A stretch of 64,000 bases of DNA from Candidatus Obscuribacterales bacterium (GTDB taxonomy: Bacteria; Cyanobacteriota; Vampirovibrionia; Obscuribacterales; Obscuribacteraceae), in the NCBI GenBank assembly GCA_020634035.1, contig JACKCM010000001.1, positions 62,001 to 126,000 on the forward strand, in the 5' to 3' direction. Made by a program: the position numbers and the translations under genes. Below, in pieces: positions 51,408 through 58,948 of this stretch. Numbering within the stretch: the first letter of the stretch is position 1; each line of letters starts with the position of its first letter. The notes beneath the pieces were generated by a model. That model did not search any database. It worked only from the letters and a program-made list of their open reading frames with translations, and was not told the DNA's origin.

Positions 51408-51424
51408 TACTATTTATTTTAGTA
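51408..51424. repeat. TACTA-N7-TAGTA motif, copy 10
   Basis: TACTA tttattt TAGTA, perfect palindrome, immediately after the minus-strand terminator T-run and 3 bp upstream of the Rieske ATG. Confidence 0.85.
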
Positions 51425-51427
51425 TTT

Positions 51428-51490
51428 AGAAAACAAAAAAAATCGGAGCCACCAGTACAAAGTATCTAACCTGACAGCGGCCCCTTTTAC
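51428..51490 (-). terminator. intrinsic terminator (minus strand)
   Basis: On the minus strand GGGGCC-gc-...-gt-GGCTCC pairs imperfectly and runs into TTTTTTTT. Ends the 114-codon gene region 51897-51580. Confidence 0.65.
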
Positions 51491-51579
51491 CTGGTTCATC
51501 GTCGGTCTTCTTTTGAATATACCTTCCTATCCAGCAGATAGAGATCCATAGTCTCCAGATAGATAGTTACACCCCCGGC

Positions 51580-51897
51580 TCATTTTGTCTTTCGATCGGC
51601 AGCAAAACCAGGAAGTTTTCTCTCCACTTCGAATCGAACAGACCCAACCTTAGTGGTGCTAATTCTAACAACAAGATCTGGCGTTTTAGAATCGGCTTCT
51701 CGATGCTTTAAATTGAGGAGATCGACCTCTTTCAGATAGACGATTCGGTCTTCCAGGCAATGTTTATCGAGCTCTTTTTCGAGAATACTTCCATTTCCCT
51801 TTTCTAGATGCCTGGTTACACTTTCGACAGAAGAATCTGCCAGCACCGAGCCGGCCGCAAACAGAAGACAAAAGACAACAATCACTTGAGTATTCAT
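51580..51897 (-). CDS. small secreted protein, 105 aa
   Basis: I chose the ATG at 51897 (GGAG 6 nt upstream, and it gives a signal peptide MNTQVIVVFCLLFAAGSVLADSS). The mature part is short and charged with one Cys; KTPDLVVRISTTKVGSVRFEVERKLPG. Not recognised. Confidence 0.6.
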   Translation of the reverse strand: MNTQVIVVFCLLFAAGSVLADSSVESVTRHLEKGNGSILEKELDKHCLEDRIVYLKEVDLLNLKHREADSKTPDLVVRISTTKVGSVRFEVERKLPGFAADRKTK

Positions 51898-51962
51898 AGC
51901 TATCTCCGATACAAAGTCAATCAAGCCGTCCCTGGCCAGATTGTCAAATCAAGATTACAAAT

Positions 51963-52349
51963 TTACTGACAGACCGGTCTCTGTCCTACCACGTTGCCAA
52001 AGCGGTCATAGATAGGCTGGTAGACCCGGCGGCACGGACGAACATAGCCATTCCAATTGCCGGACGGACCGCCCTGATGATTTTCAAAACGCGGTTGATT
52101 GCGAAAAGACCGCTCTTGTTCACGATATTCATGATCCCCATAGGCGCCACCGGCCATTCCTCCCGCAGCTGCGCCGGCGGCAGCGCCTTCCCAGCCCCCC
52201 AGAGCGCCTCCCAGAAGAGCACCACCGGCAGCGCCAATGGTTCCATATTGCTGACCCAGAGGAGTAGCGCATCCGCTCATTCCAGCCAGCCCGATTAACA
52301 TTGCGACTACGATTGCGATTTTGAGGGTGATGCCAGTTACTTTTTTCAA
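51963..52349 (-). CDS. glycine-zipper lipoprotein, 128 aa
   Basis: TTG start at 52349. Lipobox LAGMSGC near residue 26, then a classic glycine-zipper (GTIGAAGGALLGGALGGWEGAAAGAAAGGMAGGAYG) and a basic, aromatic C-terminus ending in CRRVYQPIYDRFGNVVGQRPVCQ. Such proteins insert in or tether to the outer membrane (SlyB/YMGG-like). Very short operon neighbours. Confidence 0.82.
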   Translation of the reverse strand: MKKVTGITLKIAIVVAMLIGLAGMSGCATPLGQQYGTIGAAGGALLGGALGGWEGAAAGAAAGGMAGGAYGDHEYREQERSFRNQPRFENHQGGPSGNWNGYVRPCRRVYQPIYDRFGNVVGQRPVCQ

Positions 52350-52354
52350 TAGTT

Positions 52355-52675
52355 TTACTCTCTTGTTTTTGGATTTGTATCCGTTATCAAACCGTCCCCT
52401 GGCTTCGGGCAGTCTCCAGATCCACTAGAGACCGATTTTTGTGATTCGAGCTGTCGTCGGACAGCCCTGGTAATAGTTTCTATTGCAGCGATCAGATCCT
52501 CGGCAATCAACTTTCCATTTTCTAGAACAAGTATCAGCTGTTCCAGATCGGAATTTGAGAGAGAATTTTGACGGACTACCCAGTTTAGAAGCGAGCCGAG
52601 CATGGCGAATAGCTGTCTGGCGCGCTGAATTACATAGACGATTGATGACTTGATGGTGAGATGAAATACTTGCAT
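52355..52675 (-). CDS. hypothetical protein, 106 aa
   Basis: The ATG at 52675 (weak GGGAAAG upstream) gives MQVFHLTIKSSIVYVIQRARQLF then a helical region (LEQLILVLENGKLIAEDLIAAIETITRAVRRQLESQ). No signal, no membrane segment. Ends 5 bp before the glycine-zipper gene. May be real; no family. Confidence 0.45.
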   Translation of the reverse strand: MQVFHLTIKSSIVYVIQRARQLFAMLGSLLNWVVRQNSLSNSDLEQLILVLENGKLIAEDLIAAIETITRAVRRQLESQKSVSSGSGDCPKPGDGLITDTNPKTRE

Positions 52676-52706
52676 GCTTTCCCGGGTCGAGATTTTGAAT
52701 TGAATT

Positions 52707-52943
52707 CTATTGTTCTTCGATATGGCGGTTCCAACCGACGCCGAAAACCGCACCGGTAGCCAGAGCAAAGCCGGTCCACAGGAACTGGTAAAACGAATAA
52801 TAAAAACCGGTCAGCAGACACACGAAGATCATCGCAGCCAGATAGACATAGAACTCATTTTTGTTAATCTCGGGACGTTTTCTAAGAAGAATAAATCCAC
52901 CCCACATAAGCGCGATAACCAGAAGGTTGATGATTGTTTCCAT
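52707..52943 (-). CDS. small three-TM membrane protein, 78 aa
   Basis: ATG at 52943. Three hydrophobic segments (IINLLVIALMWGGFILL, EFYVYLAAMIFVCLLTGFYYSF, TGFALATGAVFGVGW). Not recognised. Confidence 0.55.
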   Translation of the reverse strand: METIINLLVIALMWGGFILLRKRPEINKNEFYVYLAAMIFVCLLTGFYYSFYQFLWTGFALATGAVFGVGWNRHIEEQ

Positions 52944-53226
52944 GAATTTCTCCAGAAATTTTAAAAGGCAAAAACCGAAGCAAGAGATCCATCAGCCCTG
53001 ATTCACTCAGTGGTGAAAAGAGAAAACCAGATAGAGACTGATTGCAAGTGGTCCGGGCTGATTTAGACACCGCTCCGCGTAGAAATAAAGAAATCTGATT
53101 TCTCAACCTAGCAAGCAAGAACAAGTCAGTGCAAGCCATATATCCCCGACAAGCATCTTGTGTGACAAGAAAGGGGCGGCATGGCTAAAACTGTCCATCA
53201 AAATTGATCCAGAAGTGGCCGGGAGC

Positions 53227-54705
53227 TCATAATCGACTGCAAAATTGTGCGGTCTTCTCCTCTATCGAATTCTCGTCCATATAAGCAAAAGGAATTATGA
53301 ACTCACGCTCCGGAGGGTCTTCCAAATAATAGTCGCGAGTCGAATAGAGATCTAGATCGGCTGACCGAGCAAGTTCAAGAATACCTTCACTGTCCACAGC
53401 GCTGTTGATTTTGATCAGCAAATCCATACCGGCGCTTTCTGGCGCAACCACGATTTTGCCCCTGCCATTCCTGTCTATGGCTTCGATCAATCGGTCATGC
53501 CTCTGAGAATAAAGTCGCCTTGCTTTTCTAGTATGTCTATCCAGGTGTCCTTCGTTAATGAAATCCGTCAAAGCGAATTGATCAATGATTGGCAGATCAC
53601 GCTCGATCAGAGCTTTAGCGGTGTTCATCAGACCCAGAATTCGATTTGGCACCACCAAAAATCCAAGAGTAAGCAAAGGCGACAACACCTTCCACAGACA
53701 GGAGAGATGAATCACCCAACCACCCTGATCCATTCCTTGAAGGGAAGGAAGAGAACGACCACGATAGCGAAACTCACTGTCATAATCATCCTCAACGATG
53801 AAGACACCGTGACGATCTGCCCATGCCAGTAAACGCTCCCGACGAGCCAGAGATAGAACAGCTCCACTGGGTTCGTGGTGCGATGGCGAGATATAAACCA
53901 GCCGAGGAATCTCTTTCAAGGCGAAGATTTCATCCACTACTATCCCTTCACTGTCGACCCTAACCGGCACTATTTCAGCTCCCTGGGCTACAATTTTGCT
54001 TCTCAGTCCGGGATAGCCGGGATTCTCCAGACAAACTATATCACCGGACTTGAGCAAGAGTCGGCAGATCAGATCAAAACGCAATTCGCGGGCACTGAAA
54101 ACCGCTATCTGAGATGCATCTGCCCTCACCGCGCGCGTCTTGACCAGATAAGATAGATAGGCTTCTCGCAACGGTCTGAAACCGAAAGATTCTTCTTCGA
54201 ATTCCAACTTGGATAGGTCTCGAAAACGACAGTGCTTTTGCTGCAACTCGCGCCAGATATCATAAGGTGCGATAGACGGCTCCGGTCCTCCGTAATAGGT
54301 CAAAGCCATCTCGAAGTTCTTGCTGTCCATCGAGGTCAGCGCCTTGCCATAGTCAGACAGCACACACTTGAGATCGAGCGGCTCGGCTTCGCCCCCGCCG
54401 GTTCGCAATCTGAATCGAGTCACATCGCCCGGTGTCGTGCTCTTCACAAAGCAGCCTGAACCATGCACAGTCTCTATATAGCCCTGACTGGCCAGATCAT
54501 CGAGACTGCGCAAAACCGTGGATCTGGCAACATTCAAATTGGCAGCCAGAGTACGAACAGAAGGCAGTTTTTGACCCGGTCTGATATGCCCATCCAGAAT
54601 GCTTCTCTTCAGCGCCGAAGCAATCTGTCCATGTACCGAAAGCTCGGATTCAGTATCGATCTCCAGATGAAGCTCCAGAGCTTCTATGAAATTCTTAAGA
54701 AGCAT
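53227..54705 (-). CDS. MocR-family regulator (GntR HTH plus aminotransferase-like domain)
   Basis: The 492-aa protein has a GntR winged helix (QIASALKRSILDGHIRPGQKLPSVRTLAANLNVARSTVLRSLDDLASQGYIETV) followed by a fold-type-I PLP domain with the Asp region (VFIVEDDYDSEFRYRG) and a Lys in SCLWKVLSPLLTLGFLVVP. MocR proteins bind PLP or its amino-acid aldimine to control genes for B6 or amino-acid use. Second of a tandem pair, 13 bp after the other. Confidence 0.88.
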   Translation of the reverse strand: MLLKNFIEALELHLEIDTESELSVHGQIASALKRSILDGHIRPGQKLPSVRTLAANLNVARSTVLRSLDDLASQGYIETVHGSGCFVKSTTPGDVTRFRLRTGGGEAEPLDLKCVLSDYGKALTSMDSKNFEMALTYYGGPEPSIAPYDIWRELQQKHCRFRDLSKLEFEEESFGFRPLREAYLSYLVKTRAVRADASQIAVFSARELRFDLICRLLLKSGDIVCLENPGYPGLRSKIVAQGAEIVPVRVDSEGIVVDEIFALKEIPRLVYISPSHHEPSGAVLSLARRERLLAWADRHGVFIVEDDYDSEFRYRGRSLPSLQGMDQGGWVIHLSCLWKVLSPLLTLGFLVVPNRILGLMNTAKALIERDLPIIDQFALTDFINEGHLDRHTRKARRLYSQRHDRLIEAIDRNGRGKIVVAPESAGMDLLIKINSAVDSEGILELARSADLDLYSTRDYYLEDPPEREFIIPFAYMDENSIEEKTAQFCSRL

Positions 54706-54718
54706 GGTGACCTGTACC

Positions 54719-56203
54719 TCAATTCAGAATATCACTGTGACGAATAAGGTAAGACCAGTTCTTGATCTTCTCTTCTATCTCTTCGGAATCCGATACCACA
54801 AACGGCATCATGAATTCGCCCTTTCGACCCTGGCCGTCGATATAGTAAGACTCGGTGCTCATTATCTGAACATCGGCTTTAGCAGCCAGTTTCACCAGCT
54901 CGTCATCAGAAAGCCTTGAAGAGATAGTAACTAAAGTATGGGTGCCTCCGGACACCGGAGCGATTTCGAGATAATCACGCATATGCCTGGTCAGTGAAAG
55001 AAACAGACGTTGCCGGTGGATTGCATAAAGAGACTGGGATTTGTGTAAAAATCGCTCCAGATGACCGTCGTTGACAAAATCGGCAAGCGCGAGTTGCTCC
55101 GGCAACGGCAAAAGTTTTTCCGTATGGGTCTTGGCCCTTTTCATAACATTTGTCAGACAATCTGGTATGACCATATAACCAAGCCGCACCGATTGATAAA
55201 GAACTTTCCAGAAAGAGGAGAGAAAAATGACTCTATCTCCGGTATCGAGTCCCTGCAAAGATGGCAAAGAAGCAGTACCGTAGCGATATTCGCTATCATA
55301 GTCATCTTCTATAATCAAAACATTGCGTCTCTTGGCCCATTCTAATAAACGCATTCTTCGATCCATTGAAAGACTGACACCCACTGGGTCCTGGTGCGAA
55401 GGAGTAACATAGACCGCTTTGAACTGAAGCGACGAAGAGATAACTTCGTCCACGCAAAGCCCATCGCTATCCACCGATATAGGCACAATATTGGCACCAT
55501 ACCAGGACAGCACCTGCCTGGACTCGGGATAACCCGGATTCTCGTATGCAACATTGTCACCGGGGTCGATAATCAATCGGCTGACCAGGTCCAGTCTCCC
55601 TTGCTTCGTTCCAAAGAGAACAACCCGAGACGCATCTGCCTGGACAGAACGAGTTCGATTTAAATAGCTGGATAGCGCTTCTCTCAGAGGTATATAACCG
55701 AAAGGATCAAAACTCTCCCTGGCAGGGAGATTCTCTTCCCTGGCATATTTCAATAAGAGCTGCTTCCAAATCTTTAACGGGGCTAGTTCAATAGGAACCC
55801 CTCCAAAATTGATCTGAGGAGAATGCACTGATTCCAGATTGTCGATATTCATAGCCAGACGGCTGCCCAGATATCCAAGCGAAAGCTCTCGATTATCCTG
55901 TCGCCCTACACTGGAAGGCGCTACAGGCTCCAGAATCGTGTTACCGAAAGCTCCTGGCAACACCGCAGCCACAAAAGTGCCAGCTCCCTGAACAGATTCC
56001 ACCAGACCCTGACTGGTAAGATCCTCGAATGCTTTTAGCACTGTAGAACGCGAGATATGAAGGGTTTCGGAGAGATCTCGAATTGATGGCATCGGCTCAC
56101 CGGGGCGCAAACGTCCATCAAAAATAGCTTTGCGCAATCCGTCCGAGATTCTTCGGTAAAGAGGCACATAAGGCTTATATTCGAGCTCTAGGGCAAAATC
56201 CAT
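54719..56203 (-). CDS. MocR-family regulator, second copy
   Basis: I chose the ATG at 56203 (MDFALELEYKPYVPLYRR). Same architecture: GntR HTH (RPGEPMPSIRDLSETLHISRSTVLKAFEDLTSQGLVE), PLP domain with VLIIEDDYDSEYRYG and FLSSFWKVLYQSVRLGYMVIP. Clearly paralogous to the gene at 53227 and in the same orientation, so a tandem duplication. It may autoregulate or control a gene elsewhere, since no B6 gene lies nearby. Confidence 0.88.
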   Translation of the reverse strand: MDFALELEYKPYVPLYRRISDGLRKAIFDGRLRPGEPMPSIRDLSETLHISRSTVLKAFEDLTSQGLVESVQGAGTFVAAVLPGAFGNTILEPVAPSSVGRQDNRELSLGYLGSRLAMNIDNLESVHSPQINFGGVPIELAPLKIWKQLLLKYAREENLPARESFDPFGYIPLREALSSYLNRTRSVQADASRVVLFGTKQGRLDLVSRLIIDPGDNVAYENPGYPESRQVLSWYGANIVPISVDSDGLCVDEVISSSLQFKAVYVTPSHQDPVGVSLSMDRRMRLLEWAKRRNVLIIEDDYDSEYRYGTASLPSLQGLDTGDRVIFLSSFWKVLYQSVRLGYMVIPDCLTNVMKRAKTHTEKLLPLPEQLALADFVNDGHLERFLHKSQSLYAIHRQRLFLSLTRHMRDYLEIAPVSGGTHTLVTISSRLSDDELVKLAAKADVQIMSTESYYIDGQGRKGEFMMPFVVSDSEEIEEKIKNWSYLIRHSDILN

Positions 56204-56600
56204 GCAGAAGATTGTATCAAAAGCACCGCCCAGGAGGGGTGTCAATTCGGCAGGCCGCTCCGGGCAAAGCCAAAGGGGACAGTTTCATCTCCGCAAGCCA
56301 TATAGCAGGTCCATTTTTTGAACGGCTGAATACTCGACCATCGAAACTCTGTTTGAAAAACCCTGTCAGGTGCCGTATAAGTGCTCGGCTTCGCAAAGGA
56401 TAGATCTCTTAACCCGGCCAGCCCGGGCAACCTGAATAAGTGTTACCAATCAAATAGCCCGGGTTCTTCTGCTTATTTATCAGGAATTTCGATTCGACCA
56501 AGAACATACGTCCCCAGTACTATTTGCGATACCAGAGCTCTTCCGGCAGAAGACCCGCCTTTATACAACGCCACCATCTACTTTTCAAACCGGACACAAC
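56204..56600. other. divergent intergenic region
   Basis: Nothing convincing beyond the promoters of the MocR pair and the UPF0114 gene. No SD-supported gene and no strong hairpin seen. Confidence 0.4.
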
Positions 56601-57122
56601 ATGGATCTGAACCAAACGATGAAAAAACTAAACATCTCATCAGCCGATATCCTTTATTACAGCAGGTGGATTCTCTGGCCCTTCTATGCAGGCCTGATCC
56701 CTGTCTTGATTATGTTTCTGATCCGCTATTTTGCAAAACTCTACAAAATTTTCGAAGAACTCTGGAATTATTCTGATGCGCAACTCATGCTGGCCATACT
56801 GCATATACTCGACTCTGTTCTGGTGGCAAATCTTATTATTATGATAATGATAGGCGGCTTCGTTTCATTCATAAGAGCCCTCAACTTTCCAGAGAATCAA
56901 GTACAACTTTCCTGGCTCAGTCATGTCGACGCATTCGCTTTGAAAACCAAGTTAGGACTATCTCTGGTTGGAATCTCCAGTATTCATCTTCTAGAAGCGT
57001 TTGTCGAAGCCCGAGAGCATGACTTGATTCATATGGTAAAAGTAATGGCCACTCATCTGGTTTTCGTTATCTCAGCCGTTGTCCTCGCCTGGATTGAGAG
57101 AATAACAAAGTCACCCAGATAG
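56601..57122 (+). CDS. UPF0114 (YqhA-like) membrane protein
   Basis: The 173-aa protein matches the UPF0114 pattern: YYSRWILWPFYAGLIPVLIMFL, a central HILDSVLVANLIIMIMIGGFVSFIRAL, the conserved SWLSHVDAFALKTKLGLSLVGISSIHLLEAF and a C-terminal TM segment. Four membrane segments. Function of the family is unknown. The ATG at 56601 has no clear SD. Confidence 0.85.
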   Translation: MDLNQTMKKLNISSADILYYSRWILWPFYAGLIPVLIMFLIRYFAKLYKIFEELWNYSDAQLMLAILHILDSVLVANLIIMIMIGGFVSFIRALNFPENQVQLSWLSHVDAFALKTKLGLSLVGISSIHLLEAFVEAREHDLIHMVKVMATHLVFVISAVVLAWIERITKSPR

Positions 57123-57170
57123 CAAAGTATGTTTTAATAGCCGAGACTCTACAATGTGAATGAGATTTTC

Positions 57171-57202
57171 CGTTGAAACATTGAACCATTGAACCATTGA
57201 AA
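57171..57202 (+). repeat. 8-bp tandem repeat spanning a TTG start
   Basis: CGTTGAAA, CATTGAAC, CATTGAAC, CATTGAAA: four 8-nt units at 57171-57202. The last contains the likely TTG start at 57197. The earlier TTGs each reach a stop after two sense codons (TTG-AAC-CAT-TGA). Confidence 0.7.
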
Positions 57203-58330
57203 AGATTCGCTTTATCACTCGCCATGGCCTCTATGACAATGCCCTCTTTTTTGCCAGAGGCGCTCGCCTGTGCTTATTGCCAACCGGCGGGAAAAGCTCT
57301 AAAAGCCAATAACTATGGGCGCTTGCAAGCCCTTGTAAATCAAGCAAGTCGAGCCGGAGCCATGTGCGTGAAGATGCGCGCAATCAAAGCGAAAAGCCTT
57401 CACCTTCAGAACAAGAACTATGCAGCGCTGGACGAAATAAACCGCGCCCTCAAATCAAACCCTGACGACGCTGGCTTCTGGATGACTCGAGCTGAAATTC
57501 ACGATTCTTTAAAAAATCCCAAGGCCGTTCTAGAAGATGCCACCAATGCCATCAAAATTGATTCGAAACTTTCGCGAGCCTATCTGCTTCGTGCTCGTGC
57601 TTACTATACTCTGACCTTTTTCATGCTTGCCAAAGACCCAACCTATCGAGAAAAAGGTCTGCGAGATCTGGGAACCGCTATTCAGCTCAATCCCCGGGAT
57701 CCCGACGGCTACCAGTACAAAGGTGTCTGGCTCATGGCAAACAAGCATTATGACGAAGCCGCCAGGGTACTGAGTAAAGGTCTCAGCTTCTCTCCACATA
57801 ACGATAAACTGCTTATGTACAGAGCAATGTCATTGTCGGAATCAGGCCAGATTGAACAAGCCATCAAAGATTTCAGTCAGTTAATCGAGCTTGACCGCAA
57901 ACAACCGGCCAGCTGGAAGAAACGGGGCAATCTCTATGCCCAGCAAAATCGATTCGAAGAAGCCTATGCCGATTACAACATGGCTGCCGAACTAGCACCA
58001 AAAGACTATCGACTCAAATACAGAAGAGCCGAAGTAGCCGTCAAACTGAAGAAATACCCCCGGGCTATCGCCGACTACAAAGAGATCATCGCCCGCAATC
58101 CTTTGGATGATGATGCCGTTAAAAAGCTGGGAGATGTTTATATGATCTCAGGCAATCTTGTCGAGGCTATTAAGGCCTACTCTGAAGCGATAGAGCTATC
58201 ACCCGAGATAAGCAGCTATTACCTGGCGAGAAGCGCCGCCTATTTAAAATCAGGCAAACCTGCCCTTTCGAAGAAAGACAGGGACAAAGCTCGCAGGATT
58301 AAGAATCAACCAGCGGTGCGAAAGATCTAA
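57197..58330 (+). CDS. secreted TPR protein, 377 aa, TTG start
   Basis: TTG at 57197 gives a good signal peptide (MKRFALSLAMASMTMPSFLPEALAC). The mature protein is a regular TPR array of about eight repeats, e.g. YAALDEINRALKSNPDDAGFWMTRAEIHDSLKNPKAVLEDATNAIK and RFEEAYADYNMAAELAPKDYRLKYRRAEVAVKLKKYPRAIADYKEI. Probably a periplasmic or surface scaffold. Cys pair near the N-terminus (CAYC). Confidence 0.82.
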   Translation: MKRFALSLAMASMTMPSFLPEALACAYCQPAGKALKANNYGRLQALVNQASRAGAMCVKMRAIKAKSLHLQNKNYAALDEINRALKSNPDDAGFWMTRAEIHDSLKNPKAVLEDATNAIKIDSKLSRAYLLRARAYYTLTFFMLAKDPTYREKGLRDLGTAIQLNPRDPDGYQYKGVWLMANKHYDEAARVLSKGLSFSPHNDKLLMYRAMSLSESGQIEQAIKDFSQLIELDRKQPASWKKRGNLYAQQNRFEEAYADYNMAAELAPKDYRLKYRRAEVAVKLKKYPRAIADYKEIIARNPLDDDAVKKLGDVYMISGNLVEAIKAYSEAIELSPEISSYYLARSAAYLKSGKPALSKKDRDKARRIKNQPAVRKI

Positions 58331-58555
58331 AACCAATCTGGCACCACACACTATATAAGGTGCCAACATAACTGTCTCTTTAAACTGACCGGAACCGGCC
58401 TGATTCTCGTATTCTCTTACAGAGCAGGCTATACGTGGCGCTACATCTGCATATCTTCCTTAACTTTCATCAGAAATATTTGACAGGTCAACCGGTCAAA
58501 TCTAGAGTAACGATCCATCGATTATGGTTAACCTTTCTACAGCAGGACAACCAGA

Positions 58556-58756
58556 ATGAAATCAGGATTTTCAAAAACTTTTCTCTATATATTTACTGCA
58601 GGATTTTGCTTGCTCAGTATAAAACTGACCATTCTTTATTTTGCCGACAAATCATCCGAGGGCGCAGAACTCGCCGAAGCTGAGCCTATCTTGCTCGAAC
58701 CACAAAGCTTCGGACTGGATAGCCCCTATCGCCTCAAGACAGTAAGCGCTAGATAA
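58556..58756 (+). CDS. small single-TM protein, 66 aa
   Basis: AGGACAACCAGA precedes the ATG. One TM segment (TFLYIFTAGFCLLSIKLTILYF), then an acidic tail (SSEGAELAEAEPILLEPQ). Supported by its own strong terminator and a TACTA motif right after. No family. Confidence 0.6.
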   Translation: MKSGFSKTFLYIFTAGFCLLSIKLTILYFADKSSEGAELAEAEPILLEPQSFGLDSPYRLKTVSAR

Positions 58757-58786
58757 CACATAGTTTTTCAACGGCAGCGAATAGAC

Positions 58787-58834
58787 AAAAGGAAGGAGCG
58801 AATTTTTAAAATTCGCTCCTCCTTTTCTTTTTTC
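58787..58834 (+). terminator. intrinsic terminator
   Basis: AAAAGGA-a-GGAGCGAATTTT pairs with AATTCGCTCC-t-CCTTTT around a short A/T loop, followed by CTTTTTT. Confidence 0.92.
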
Positions 58835-58850
58835 TGCTTCTGGAAATTAC

Positions 58851-58867
58851 TGCTACTCTTTATAGTA
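58851..58867. repeat. TACTA-N7-TAGTA motif, copy 11
   Basis: TGCTA ctcttta TAGTA between two convergent terminators. Confidence 0.75.
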
Positions 58868-58890
58868 TTTCCTCAGCAAGAAGTAAACAA

Positions 58891-58938
58891 ACCGGAACCG
58901 AATCGATCATCCCTGGGATCCAGGTTCCGGAATTTATA
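58891..58938 (-). terminator. terminator hairpin (minus strand)
   Basis: CCGGAACC pairs with GGTTCCGG around a 23-nt part that itself folds (ATCCCTGGGATCC). On the minus strand the tail is TTTGTTT. Ends the FtsH operon. Confidence 0.75.
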
Positions 58939-58948
58939 CTAAATCGAA

